This document shows, piece by piece, positions 40,990-49,088 of a DNA stretch of 64,000 nt. Location: contig SAIW01000009.1 in NCBI GenBank assembly GCA_004028795.1, positions 62,001-126,000 on the forward strand, read 5' to 3'. Below the pieces are notes generated by a model. It saw nothing but the letters and a program-made list of their open reading frames with translations, did no database searches and was not told the DNA's origin. Within the stretch, counting starts at the first letter, position 1, and every line of letters starts with the position of its first letter. The position numbers and the translations under genes are program-made. This DNA is from Chitinophagaceae bacterium. Lineage in GTDB: Bacteria > Bacteroidota > Bacteroidia > Chitinophagales > Chitinophagaceae.

Positions 40990-42330
40990 ATGAGGAAAAT
41001 TCTTCTGTCTTTTTGTATGCTGATGCTTGTTGCAATGAGTATTGGTCAAACTTCTAATTGGAAAAAAAGCCCATCGCTTGGACTTAACTTCTTTTTAAAA
41101 GATTTTACAACTCCAGATCTTATTGGCAGACAAGGTTTACCTATTGTTTTAAGAGATGGTACATGGAATAAACCTGTAAGTATGAGTCCGGGTGTTTCAA
41201 TAACTTATTTAGAAGGGTTATCTGATTATGTTGACTTTGCCGCCAACTTACATGCTTCTTTTACCAACTATCAATATTTTAATGGAACAAAGCAAGGTCA
41301 GGATAAATTCTTGTTGGAATCAGATGCTAATGTTCGTTTAAAATTAGTTCCTGATAATTATTTTTTAGTTCCTTATTTTAGTGCTGGCTTAGGTGCCTCA
41401 ATGTATGGTGGAACTTATTTTTCAGCTTATGCACCCGTAGGTGTTGGTTTACAGTTTAAATTGGGAGATGGTAATTTTATTGATTTAGGTTGGTCTTATC
41501 ATTTAAGAATAACAGATTACTCAAACTACAATTTTCAATACTCTTTAGGTTTTGTTTCACCTTTAACAGAGAAAAAAGCACCTGTAGTTATTGCTCCTCC
41601 GCCACCACCACCGCCGCCTGCTAAACCTGAACCAAAAGATACTGATAAAGATGGTATTACTGATGATGTTGACAAATGTCCAACGGTTCCGGGCGTAGCT
41701 AAATACAATGGTTGTCCTGTACCGGATACTGATGGCGATGGTATTAATGATGAAAACGATAAATGCCCAACAGTTCCAGGTGTAGCTAAATACAATGGTT
41801 GTCCTATTCCTGATACCGACAAAGACGGTATTAATGATGAAGAAGATAAATGCCCTACAGTTCCCGGTGTAGCTCGTTATCAAGGTTGTCCGGTTCCTGA
41901 TACAGATGGCGATGGAGTAAATGATGAAGAAGATAAATGCCCAACCGAAAAAGGAACTGTTGCTAACAACGGTTGCCCTGAAATGAAAGATTTTGGATTT
42001 GATTTCAAGAAAATTCAGTTTGCAAGCGGTACGGCTGTATTAACAAAAGCAGCTACTGCAGAATTAGATAAAGCAGCTACTATTTTAAATGAACACGCAA
42101 GTCTTAATGTGTTAATTGAAGGTTATACTGATAATACAGGAAAACCTGCAACTAATCAGACATTATCTCAAAAACGTGCAGATGCTGCTAAAGCTTACTT
42201 GGTTAAAAAAGGAGTAAATGCTGATAGATTAACTGCAACTGGTTATGGTGCAGAAAATCCTTTAGGAGATAACAAAACACCAAAAGGAAAAGCTGAAAAC
42301 AGAAGAGTTGAATTTAAAGTGAAAAAATAA
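40990..42330 (+). CDS. OmpA-family outer membrane protein with thrombospondin type 3 repeats
   Basis: 446 aa. Signal peptide (to about residue 20), an N-terminal beta-barrel domain (about 20-195), a proline linker (APPPPPPPPAKPEPK, about 202-216), four Asp-rich TSP3-like calcium-binding repeats of the form DTDxDGxxDxxDKCP, and a C-terminal OmpA peptidoglycan-binding domain (IQFASGTAVLTKAATAELDK, LIEGYTDNTG, QKRADAAKAYL, AENRRVEFKVKK). It links the outer membrane to the cell wall. Terminator immediately downstream; probably highly expressed. Confidence 0.94.
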   Translation: MRKILLSFCMLMLVAMSIGQTSNWKKSPSLGLNFFLKDFTTPDLIGRQGLPIVLRDGTWNKPVSMSPGVSITYLEGLSDYVDFAANLHASFTNYQYFNGTKQGQDKFLLESDANVRLKLVPDNYFLVPYFSAGLGASMYGGTYFSAYAPVGVGLQFKLGDGNFIDLGWSYHLRITDYSNYNFQYSLGFVSPLTEKKAPVVIAPPPPPPPPAKPEPKDTDKDGITDDVDKCPTVPGVAKYNGCPVPDTDGDGINDENDKCPTVPGVAKYNGCPIPDTDKDGINDEEDKCPTVPGVARYQGCPVPDTDGDGVNDEEDKCPTEKGTVANNGCPEMKDFGFDFKKIQFASGTAVLTKAATAELDKAATILNEHASLNVLIEGYTDNTGKPATNQTLSQKRADAAKAYLVKKGVNADRLTATGYGAENPLGDNKTPKGKAENRRVEFKVKK

Positions 42331-42353
42331 TATTCACTTCTCTAAATAATAGA

Positions 42354-42386
42354 AAATCCCTGTAACATTAGTTACGGGGATTTTTA
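42354..42386 (+). terminator. Intrinsic terminator after the OmpA-family gene
   Basis: AATCCCTGTAAC, loop ATTA, GTTACGGGGATT (one G-T wobble), followed by T5. The rest of the gap to 42524 shows nothing I can assign. Confidence 0.88.
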
Positions 42387-42524
42387 TTTATCTGCATTTA
42401 CTATCTCATCTTGAATTAATCCCGTTAGTTCTTTGTAAAATAAAAGCCATAAACATTATTATGGCTTTATTGCAAGACTAATATTTTATTAATTTATTTT
42501 CTATTCAGAAGTTGGATTGTATTG

Positions 42525-43202
42525 CTAATCTATAGCCGTATCAATTGTTGCAGTAGTAATTGGTTCTGTTTTGTGTTCTTCTTTTTTAAAGAATTTGTTT
42601 TGAAAAAGAAGTAATACAATAACACCCACAGAAATAGAAGCATCTGCTACATTAAAAACAGGAGCAAAAAAATCAAACTTATCCCCGCCTATAAATGGAA
42701 ACCATTTGGGGTAATAAGAATCAATTATGGGGAAGTAAAGCATATCAACCACTTTACCATGTAAGAAAGTTGTATAACCTTTACCAAAAGGAACCATTTT
42801 AGCGACTGTTAAGTAATTGGTATGAAATACAGGATCGTAGCTGGTATCGAAAATTAAACCGTAAAACATGCTATCTAACAAATTACCTAAAGCACCTGCA
42901 TAAATTAAAGACGCACAAATAATAAAACCTTTGTGATACTTCTTCTTAATAAAATCTTTCAGTAAAAAACTTCCCCAAATAACTGCAATTAATCTGAAGA
43001 GTGTTAATGCAATTTTTCCGAAGCCACCGCCAAACTTCCAGCCCCAGGCCATGCCTTCATTTTCAACAAAATGTAATTTGAACCAGTTGCCTAAAACTTT
43101 ATGTTCTTCGCCTGCAAAATAGTTTAGCTTAATATAAAACTTAAGGCATTGGTCGGCAATAATAATAGCGGCTATTGTTAGAATTACAGTCCTTGCTTTC
43201 AA
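42525..43202 (-). CDS. lspA: Lipoprotein signal peptidase, TTG start
   Basis: 225 aa. An inner-membrane aspartyl protease that cleaves prolipoproteins. Motifs: ADQCLKFYIK, VENEGMAWGW, GALGNLLDSMFYG and FNVADASISVGV; the two catalytic aspartates lie in the last two. The GNxxDR motif has Ser instead of Arg. The start is TTG 43202: a -7 promoter element at 43225-43232 excludes longer readings, no in-frame ATG exists near it, and KARTVILTIAAIIIADQ is the expected N-terminus. Confidence 0.9.
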   Translation of the reverse strand: MKARTVILTIAAIIIADQCLKFYIKLNYFAGEEHKVLGNWFKLHFVENEGMAWGWKFGGGFGKIALTLFRLIAVIWGSFLLKDFIKKKYHKGFIICASLIYAGALGNLLDSMFYGLIFDTSYDPVFHTNYLTVAKMVPFGKGYTTFLHGKVVDMLYFPIIDSYYPKWFPFIGGDKFDFFAPVFNVADASISVGVIVLLLFQNKFFKKEEHKTEPITTATIDTAID

Positions 43203-43224
43203 AATAAATTGTTTATGATGCGGG

Positions 43225-43232
43225 CAAAGATA
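43225..43232 (-). promoter_or_regulatory. -7 promoter element TATCTTTG for lspA
   Basis: Exact TAnnTTTG match on the minus strand, 22 bp before the TTG start at 43202. It fixes the translation start downstream of it. Confidence 0.5.
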
Positions 43233-43291
43233 GCAGAATTGCCATATTGGAAAAGGCAAAGAAAAGTGAAGAGTTTGCTGCTATGAAAAAT

Positions 43292-43352
43292 GAACGTACA
43301 AGTGTGCGACGCAACAAGCGATGCCATAAAATACAAATGCTTGTAACAAAAA
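43292..43352 (+). repeat. GTGCGACGCAAC-type intergenic repeat, intact copy
   Basis: GAACGTACAAG, TGTGCGACGCAAC, then AAGCGATGCCATAAAATAC and a tail TTGTAACAAAAAC. It is the fullest copy of the family, about 60 bp, lying between lspA and the MFS gene. Confidence 0.88.
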
Positions 43353-44600
43353 CTAATACTCCATTTTTCTTAGTGTTGGTGCTTTAAACCAGGTAACCAT
43401 TACAACTAATAAAGTCATACAACCGCCGAATATTACGGATGGTACATTGCCCAAAGCCTGGGCTGCGATACCGCTTTCGAACTGACCTAATTCGTTGCTT
43501 GAATTAATAAACATTGAGTTTACACTCAACACTCTGCCACGCATAGCATCGGGTGTTTTTAATTGCATAATAGTACCTCTTACAACAACGCTGATACCAT
43601 CTAACATACCACTGATCATTAACACTGCAAATGATAACCAGAAGTTTCGCGATAATGCAAAAATGATAATGCAGGTACCAAAACCGGCTACTGCTAATAA
43701 TAATTTTTTGCCTTGTTGTTTTTTTAGCGGGAAGAATGTTAAGAGGACAATGATGCAGATAGAGCCTACATCTGACGCTGCATTCAACCAACCGTATTTT
43801 ATGGCACTCACATGTAAAATGAGTGTGGTAAATACCGGAATCATTGCTACGGCTCCGCCAAATAATACGGCAAATAAATCTAATGTAAGTGCACCAAAGA
43901 TTTCTTTGGTTTTAAAAACAAAACGAATTCCTTCTACAACACTATCCCATGTTTTCTTTTCACCTCTTTCGTTTAATGCGGGTTTCTTTTTTAATCTTAC
44001 TAAAAAGAAAAGTGCAACTATAATTAGTGATGATACGGTAATTAAAGTACCTGTAATATCAATATAAGCAATTAACAAACCACCCACTGCATGGCCTGAA
44101 ACTGAAGCTGCAAGCCATGTTCCCTGATTCCAGGTGGTGGCGTTTTGTAAAACAGATTTAGGAACTATGTTGGCTAACATTACATTAAATGTTGGCCCCG
44201 TAAAAGCACGTATAATGCCTGTTAAAAAAACTGTACAATAAATACAAACGGCAATCCAATGGCTGTTTAAATGTGTTGATGTAACAGGTGTTGAAAGAAA
44301 TAAAAAAATGAATGATGTTGTTAAGTATAAACATACACCTGTTAATAATAACTTTCTTTTTTCGCTGATATCAATAACGTGGCCTGCATACAAAGCAAAG
44401 CCGAATGCCGGTAAAAATTCTGATAAACCGATTATGCCGATTGCAATTGGGGTTGATGTTAAATGAAATATCCACCAGTTTAATAAAGTACTCATCATTC
44501 TTAAACCCATGATGAAACAAAACCTGCCCATTAAAAGATTACGAAATTCGGGAATAGCAATAGCTGCATAGGGATTGTTTTTCTGCTCAGCGTTGTTCAT
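43353..44600 (-). CDS. MFS transporter (EntS/MFS_3-like exporter)
   Basis: 415 aa with about 12 hydrophobic segments. Characteristic stretches are NLLMGRFCFIMGLRMMSTLL, the loop GHVIDISEKRKLLL after helix 2, and RPxxMRGRVLSVNSMF-like TPDAMRGRVLSVNSMF in the second half. These place it in the DHA3/enterobactin-exporter type of MFS. The substrate is unknown. The deoxynucleoside kinase gene precedes it by 23 bp on the same strand, so it may end the folK operon. Confidence 0.88.
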   Translation of the reverse strand: MNNAEQKNNPYAAIAIPEFRNLLMGRFCFIMGLRMMSTLLNWWIFHLTSTPIAIGIIGLSEFLPAFGFALYAGHVIDISEKRKLLLTGVCLYLTTSFIFLFLSTPVTSTHLNSHWIAVCIYCTVFLTGIIRAFTGPTFNVMLANIVPKSVLQNATTWNQGTWLAASVSGHAVGGLLIAYIDITGTLITVSSLIIVALFFLVRLKKKPALNERGEKKTWDSVVEGIRFVFKTKEIFGALTLDLFAVLFGGAVAMIPVFTTLILHVSAIKYGWLNAASDVGSICIIVLLTFFPLKKQQGKKLLLAVAGFGTCIIIFALSRNFWLSFAVLMISGMLDGISVVVRGTIMQLKTPDAMRGRVLSVNSMFINSSNELGQFESGIAAQALGNVPSVIFGGCMTLLVVMVTWFKAPTLRKMEY

Positions 44601-44623
44601 GCAGCAAATCTAACCAACAATTT

Positions 44624-45256
44624 TTATGGAAGTGTAAAGTAATGTTGACCATCTTCATAATCTTTATCCAATGCATCTAACACTACTTTAAAATGTTTTT
44701 CATTACCCAAAAAATCTGCATTGCCGGCATCAATAAAAATAGTTTTAATGTTATGCTGTTTTATATAACTGGTATAGGTTTGCTGCAAGTTGAATAAGTA
44801 TTCATCAGGAATATTTTGCTCATAACTTCTGTTTCTTTTTCTAATGTTGGATTGCAGTTTATTAATAGGTGTGTGCAGATAAATTAAAATATCGGGAAAT
44901 AACAGTTGCTGATTAATAATATCGAATAGTTTTTGAAATAACCTGAATTCTTCATCGGGCAAATTCACTTTTGCAAACAATAAACACTTCGTAAATAAGT
45001 AGTCTGAAATAGTAATGCTTTGAAATAAATCTTTAGTATGAATCATTTCTTTCAGCTGCTTATAACGCTCTGCCATAAAAAATAATTCAAGTGGAAAAGC
45101 GTATTGCTGTGGGTTTTCATAAAACTTAGGAAGAAAAGGATTATCTGTAAATTCTTCTAAAATAATACGTGCATTAAAATGCTTGGCAAGCAAATGTGTA
45201 AGTGTTGTTTTGCCTGCTCCTATATTTCCTTCAACAGTTATAAAATGGTGCTTCAT
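44624..45256 (-). CDS. Deoxynucleoside kinase
   Basis: 210 aa. P-loop VEGNIGAGKTTL (residues 7-18), ILEEFTDNPFLPKFY with the substrate Glu, the ERYKQ and RKRNRSYEQ lid region, and DAGNADF near the C-terminus. It belongs to the dCK/dGK-like family that phosphorylates deoxyadenosine, deoxyguanosine or deoxycytidine for salvage. It follows folK by 37 bp. Confidence 0.92.
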   Translation of the reverse strand: MKHHFITVEGNIGAGKTTLTHLLAKHFNARIILEEFTDNPFLPKFYENPQQYAFPLELFFMAERYKQLKEMIHTKDLFQSITISDYLFTKCLLFAKVNLPDEEFRLFQKLFDIINQQLLFPDILIYLHTPINKLQSNIRKRNRSYEQNIPDEYLFNLQQTYTSYIKQHNIKTIFIDAGNADFLGNEKHFKVVLDALDKDYEDGQHYFTLP

Positions 45257-45293
45257 TAATAAATTTCAGTGCAGCCAAAATTATAATGAGGCA

Positions 45294-45785
45294 TTATGCA
45301 GAAGCAGAAATCTTTTGCACATCTAAACTATCTGTGCAATTCAACAAAAGCGTATGAATTGTTTTTTTTTTAACAGGATGAATTACATGAGCAGCTACTT
45401 CATTTAATGGGGCTAGTGCAAATCTTCTTTGTGGCAATGCAGGATGCGGCACTGTTAACAAATCTGAAGTAAGTACCAAATCATCAATTAATAAAATATC
45501 AATATCTATAATTCTCGGGCCTAATTTAATTGTTCTTAGTCTGCCCATTTTTTCTTCAATTAATAATAATTGGTGCATTAACTTCTCTGGCACTAAATCT
45601 GTTTGTAAAACCAAAACCTGATTTAAAAAATCGGGCTGTTCTGTTAAACCCCATGCTGCTGTTTTGTAAATAGATGATTGCTTAACAATGGTGCCGCATT
45701 CTTTATTAATAAAATCAATAGCAGTATGCAGGTTTTGTTGAATGTTGCCTAAGTTTCCACCGATTAATAAATATGCTGTTTGCAT
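45294..45785 (-). CDS. folK: 2-amino-4-hydroxy-6-hydroxymethyldihydropteridine pyrophosphokinase
   Basis: 163 aa. It is the pyrophosphokinase step of folate synthesis. YLLIGGNLGNIQQNL, the W/Y-rich KTAAWGLTEQPDFLNQ and the signature LGPRIIDIDILL are all present. The ATG shares one base with the TAA stop of the upstream RES toxin gene (TAATG), so its translation is probably coupled to the toxin gene. Confidence 0.94.
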   Translation of the reverse strand: MQTAYLLIGGNLGNIQQNLHTAIDFINKECGTIVKQSSIYKTAAWGLTEQPDFLNQVLVLQTDLVPEKLMHQLLLIEEKMGRLRTIKLGPRIIDIDILLIDDLVLTSDLLTVPHPALPQRRFALAPLNEVAAHVIHPVKKKTIHTLLLNCTDSLDVQKISASA

Positions 45786-46240
45786 TATAGTTCTTTAAAC
45801 AGTCTTGCATCAAAAATAAAGTCTTTAACTTCTTTAAGCTTTACCCTTTTGAAATTCGGATGCAGTGGGTTAATAACAATGTTATATTCTTCAGGAATTA
45901 TGGCAGAAGGAATTTTCATTAATAAAGTTTCTTTATTTTTTAAAAATTCGGAGCCTATATATTTTGTATATGCTTCATCAGTCCACCAATTCTTTTTTAA
46001 GCCGGATGTATTTATTTCTACAATGTCTTTATCAGGCAATTCAATAATGGCAAAAACATTGTTTTTTATTTCATCATACGATGCACTGTGAATTAATAAT
46101 TCTAACAAAGCCAAAGAAATAGTAAGGCTTGTATATAAAGCTGGAATGCCTTTGTGGTTCCATCTTCCGCCGTATAGTCTTGCTCCTTCTCCGCTTAAGT
46201 CGGCAATAAATTGTTTGGAAGAAAATCGGTATGCTATCAT
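45785..46240 (-). CDS. RES-domain toxin
   Basis: 151 aa. The RES family motif is clear: YRFSSKQFIADLSGEGARLY, GGRWNHKGIPALYTSLTISL and ALLELLIHSA. RES toxins degrade NAD+, with conserved Arg, Tyr and Glu/Ser residues in these blocks. The start overlaps the stop of the Xre-type antitoxin gene (ATGA), the usual antitoxin-first order. The stop overlaps folK. Confidence 0.92.
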   Translation of the reverse strand: MIAYRFSSKQFIADLSGEGARLYGGRWNHKGIPALYTSLTISLALLELLIHSASYDEIKNNVFAIIELPDKDIVEINTSGLKKNWWTDEAYTKYIGSEFLKNKETLLMKIPSAIIPEEYNIVINPLHPNFKRVKLKEVKDFIFDARLFKEL

Positions 46241-46692
46241 ATGTACACGCCATATAAAATTCTGCCAATATCATCAATAAGCAATTGTATTCCCTGCATT
46301 GAATATAGAGATTCAAATGTTAGCATGGTACCTAAAACCTGTTTATCTCTTTTAAGCCATCTGTACAAAGCATCACCGTTTACAAAAGCCTGTAAGCCAA
46401 TATTAATTAGCTGTTCAATGTGTAGTATTCTATCAACATAAATTCCTTCAAAAGCAGTATTATTTTTGGCATAACGTTGTAAAGTTCTTTCGGATAAATG
46501 CAGCATATCGGCCCACTCTTTTAAAGTAAAAGGAACTTTATCGGCAATTTTTTGAAAACGTTTATACGTAAACTCTGCTATCGCCGGTACTTTTACAAAG
46601 TTTACAGGTGCATACATGGCAACTGGTTCTTCAACTATTGCTGACTTTTTTTCTGTTTGATGATAAGTTTTGGGCTTGTTCATTTTTTTCAT
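46237..46692 (-). CDS. Xre/MbcA/ParS-family antitoxin
   Basis: 151 aa from ATG 46692; ATG 46701 lies within an operator repeat and ATG 46683 is also possible. The N-terminal helix-turn-helix region is EWADMLHLSERTLQRYAKNN. The C-terminal DUF2384-type domain includes NIGLQAFVNGDALYRWLKRD. It neutralises the RES toxin and should repress the operon. A direct repeat around its promoter fits autoregulation. Confidence 0.9.
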   Translation of the reverse strand: MKKMNKPKTYHQTEKKSAIVEEPVAMYAPVNFVKVPAIAEFTYKRFQKIADKVPFTLKEWADMLHLSERTLQRYAKNNTAFEGIYVDRILHIEQLINIGLQAFVNGDALYRWLKRDKQVLGTMLTFESLYSMQGIQLLIDDIGRILYGVYI

Positions 46693-46696
46693 ACCC

Positions 46697-46727
46697 GTCA
46701 TTTGTCACCAAATTTATGTCATTTGTC
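46697..46727 (-). promoter_or_regulatory. Promoter and direct-repeat operator of the RES-Xre pair
   Basis: GTCATTTGTC occurs twice, at 46697-46706 and 46718-46727, 21 bp apart (two helical turns). Between them lies an exact minus-strand -7 element TAAATTTG (46709-46716). The expected transcription start falls in the first box, an arrangement that suits repression by the antitoxin. Confidence 0.7.
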
Positions 46728-46763
46728 TTTGGCTAAAAAATTTTTTTTCAATCAATAATCCGA

Positions 46764-46771
46764 TAGTTTTG
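46764..46771 (+). promoter_or_regulatory. -7 promoter element TAGTTTTG for the ABC-2 permease gene
   Basis: Exact TAnnTTTG match 19 bp before ATG 46791. Confidence 0.45.
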
Positions 46772-46790
46772 TTAGATAAGTAAATTGTTT

Positions 46791-47897
46791 ATGAGCAATA
46801 GTTACAGCCAAATAAAGGCTATGCTTGCAATAACAAAAGCAAGTTTAAGGGCCACATTCAGAAGTCCGCAGGCAGTTTTCTTCAGTTTATTTTTCCCGAT
46901 TGTATTAGTAGCCATTTTTGGTGCATTAGGTGGAAAAGGTGGGGCATCCGTTGATATTGCCTTTGCAAAAAATGCCGATACTGCCAACGCAGTTTATTTT
47001 ACAATGAAAAACACCCCGGTATTTAATATTGTTAAGGGTGATGAAGCTACTATTACCGATAAACTTAAAAAAGGTAGAATTACTGCTGTTATTGATATTC
47101 AAAAAGCAAAAGATGATACCATAGCTCCTAAATATTATTTGCATGTAACAACCTCATCTGCAAGCCAAAAAGATTTTCCTTTATTGCAATCTGTTTTAAG
47201 CGATTTAAGTAACAAAATTGATGCAAGCATATTTAAAGACAAACCTTCTTTTATAAGCATTTCGCACGAAACTATTAAGGGCAGAGAATATAAAATGATT
47301 GATTTCTTTTTACCGGGTATGATTGGTTTTTCATTAATTGGTGCTGCGGTTTTTGGGGTAGCATTTTCATTTTATTCCTTAAGAGAAACATTGGTGCTAA
47401 AACGTATGTATTCATCACCAATCAGAAAGCAATACATTGTTTTAGGCGAAAGTTTGGCAAGGGTAATATTTCAATTAACGACGGTAGTGGTATTACTATT
47501 ATTCGGAAAATATTTATATGGTTTTACGCTGGCTAATGGCTTCATCACTTTTATTGATTTATTAGTCATTTCTTTTTGTGCGTTAATCGTTTTTATGGGC
47601 TTTGGTTTTGTAATTAGCGGTGTTGCTAAAAACCAAAACGTAATACCGGTTTATGCCAACTTATTTATGTTTCCACAATATTTTTTATCGGGTACATTCT
47701 TCCCGAAAGGTGCATTGCCGGAGAGTTTACAGGCAATCATTAAATTTCTTCCCTTAACTGCTGTTAACGATGCAATGAGAAATATTTCTTTTGAAGGTGC
47801 AGGCATTATAAGTTGTTATAAAGAGTTAGGTATACTAACAGTTTGGGGCATTATTATTTATGCAGTAGCAGCTAAAACTTTTAAGTGGGAGCAATAA
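46791..47897 (+). CDS. ABC-2 type transporter permease
   Basis: 368 aa. One N-terminal helix (about 28-45), a large extracytoplasmic domain (about 50-175) and five C-terminal helices (from about 180), as in the YhhJ/ABC2_membrane_3 class. PGMIGFSLIGAAVFGVAFSF and the FLSGTFFPKGALPESLQAI block are typical. No ATPase gene is adjacent, so the partner must lie elsewhere. It is divergent from the RES-Xre pair. Confidence 0.87.
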   Translation: MSNSYSQIKAMLAITKASLRATFRSPQAVFFSLFFPIVLVAIFGALGGKGGASVDIAFAKNADTANAVYFTMKNTPVFNIVKGDEATITDKLKKGRITAVIDIQKAKDDTIAPKYYLHVTTSSASQKDFPLLQSVLSDLSNKIDASIFKDKPSFISISHETIKGREYKMIDFFLPGMIGFSLIGAAVFGVAFSFYSLRETLVLKRMYSSPIRKQYIVLGESLARVIFQLTTVVVLLLFGKYLYGFTLANGFITFIDLLVISFCALIVFMGFGFVISGVAKNQNVIPVYANLFMFPQYFLSGTFFPKGALPESLQAIIKFLPLTAVNDAMRNISFEGAGIISCYKELGILTVWGIIIYAVAAKTFKWEQ

Positions 47898-47921
47898 TTT
47901 TTGTAACCAACTTTTGTATTT

Positions 47922-47960
47922 CATGGCATCGCCTGTTGTGTCACTCACTTGTACGTTCTG
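47922..47960 (-). repeat. GTGAGTGACAC variant of the intergenic repeat, inverted copy
   Basis: On the minus strand: CAGAACGTACAAGTGAGTGA, then CACAACAGGCGATGCCATG. It matches the copy at 48953-48991 in 37 of 39 positions in opposite orientation, and both share a variant core not seen in other copies. Confidence 0.9.
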
Positions 47961-47986
47961 TTCTTTGTGCAACAAAAAATTAATAT

Positions 47987-48478
47987 ATGCGATTACTTAA
48001 ACTGGGTTTAATAAGCATTGTAATTTTCTTTTTATTGCTAACTGCAATTGCAAGTCTATTTCCATCAGATATTATTGTATCAAGAGCTGTAAATATTACT
48101 GCCAATAAAAATGCTGTTGCTAACTATATCGCCAATTACAACCAATGGAATTTATGGATGGAAGGTGCTAAACAAAGCGAATTAAAAGTAGTAGCACAGG
48201 ATAGTACCAAAGCTTTTTACGGAACAATTATTATACAACGGCTATCTGCTGCTAATAATATCTGGAAGCATGAATGGAAAGGTAAAAGCACCACACAGTA
48301 TTCAACTATACAATTAATTGAAAAAGATAATATAACTATAGTACAGTGGCAGTTTGAGCAGCATGTAAAATGGTATTTCTGGCAAAAGTTCGGCAGTATG
48401 ATGAACGATAAAATACTCGGCACCACAATGGAGCAAAGCTTAGATAATTTGAAGAAATTGGTAGAGAATAAACAATAA
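47987..48478 (+). CDS. SRPBCC-like (polyketide cyclase fold) membrane-anchored protein
   Basis: 163 aa. One N-terminal transmembrane helix (about 5-25), followed by a START/SRPBCC-like domain: VSRAVNITANKNAVANYIAN, YNQWNLWMEG and a C-terminal helix MNDKILGTTMEQSLDNLKKL. Proteins of this type bind small hydrophobic ligands; nothing indicates which. It is convergent with the next gene and lies between inverted copies of a repeat. Confidence 0.75.
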   Translation: MRLLKLGLISIVIFFLLLTAIASLFPSDIIVSRAVNITANKNAVANYIANYNQWNLWMEGAKQSELKVVAQDSTKAFYGTIIIQRLSAANNIWKHEWKGKSTTQYSTIQLIEKDNITIVQWQFEQHVKWYFWQKFGSMMNDKILGTTMEQSLDNLKKLVENKQ

Positions 48479-48480
48479 TA

Positions 48481-48511
48481 AAATCGCCCCGCTTTGCGGG
48501 GCGATTTTTAA
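48481..48511. terminator. Bidirectional intrinsic terminator
   Basis: AAATCGCCCCGC-TTT-GCGGGGCGATTT, 12-bp arms with A and T tracts on each side, between two convergent genes. It can serve both. Confidence 0.92.
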
Positions 48512-48520
48512 TAGCCTTAA

Positions 48521-48856
48521 CTAACTTTTTTTCTTAGCAGCCTCTTTGTTTTGTTTATAACGCATATCAGGTGTGCCATCTTTCTTAGTGGGTCCTGCAG
48601 GAGCATCTTTTTTAGCAGCATCTTTATTTTCCTTATATCTCATATCTGGTGTACCATCAGCTTTTGTTTTAGTTGCTGTTGGTGCCGGTTTAGCTTCTGG
48701 CTTTGCAGTAGTAGTTGGTTTAGCAGCAGGTGCAGGTTTTACAGCAGCTTTAGCATCTTTAGCTGCCGGAGCTTTTTTGTCATCTTTTTTTGCTTGGGCA
48801 AAACTAATAGTAGCTAAACAAGCAATAGCCACCAATGTGGTAAACAGTTTTTTCAT
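48521..48856 (-). CDS. Exported Ala/Lys/Pro-rich protein with DGTPDMRYK repeats
   Basis: 111 aa from ATG 48856. The signal peptide ends FAQA. The mature part is low complexity (Ala, Lys, Pro, Thr), with two copies of a 12-residue motif DGTPDMRYKENK / DGTPDMRYKQNK near the C-terminus. I recall similar small basic exported proteins in Chitinophagaceae; the function is unknown. The basic, disordered mature part suggests binding to polyanions or the cell wall, which is inference. Confidence 0.7.
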   Translation of the reverse strand: MKKLFTTLVAIACLATISFAQAKKDDKKAPAAKDAKAAVKPAPAAKPTTTAKPEAKPAPTATKTKADGTPDMRYKENKDAAKKDAPAGPTKKDGTPDMRYKQNKEAAKKKS

Positions 48857-48952
48857 ATGTGGTTTAATTTTAGAAGATGAATATAGATATTGTTTGAAAG
48901 AATCAGTCAATTATTGTTTTAAAAAACTATTAAATACCTGCTGCCATACCTA

Positions 48953-48991
48953 CAGAACGTACAAGTGAGTGACACAACAGGTGATACCATG
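48953..48991 (+). repeat. GTGAGTGACAC variant of the intergenic repeat, direct copy
   Basis: CAGAACGTACAAGTGAGTGA, then CACAACAGGTGATACCATG. It forms an inverted pair with 47922-47960 around two convergent genes. The 48857-49088 gap otherwise contains only the rpsA promoter element. Confidence 0.9.
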
Positions 48992-49050
48992 AAAAACTGA
49001 TGCCCGTAGCAAAAAATCCTTGCTGTATGTGTATTTCAGCTGAAAAACCC

Positions 49051-49058
49051 TACTTTTG
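49051..49058 (+). promoter_or_regulatory. -7 promoter element TACTTTTG for rpsA
   Basis: Exact TAnnTTTG match 30 bp before ATG 49089; it favours that start over a longer TTG-initiated reading from 49056. Confidence 0.5.
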
Positions 49059-49088
49059 CTGCCCCGTTTAAAAAACACGGGTTTTATT

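Noticed and set aside
41640-41980. Direct DNA repeats of about 87 bp suggesting a tandem array
   Set aside because: They encode the four calcium-binding TSP3 repeats of the OmpA-family protein and need no separate explanation.
43495-44067. 190-codon plus-strand frame opposite the MFS transporter gene
   Set aside because: It mirrors the helices of the real gene on the minus strand, has no promoter or family signature, and conflicts with a well-supported transporter.
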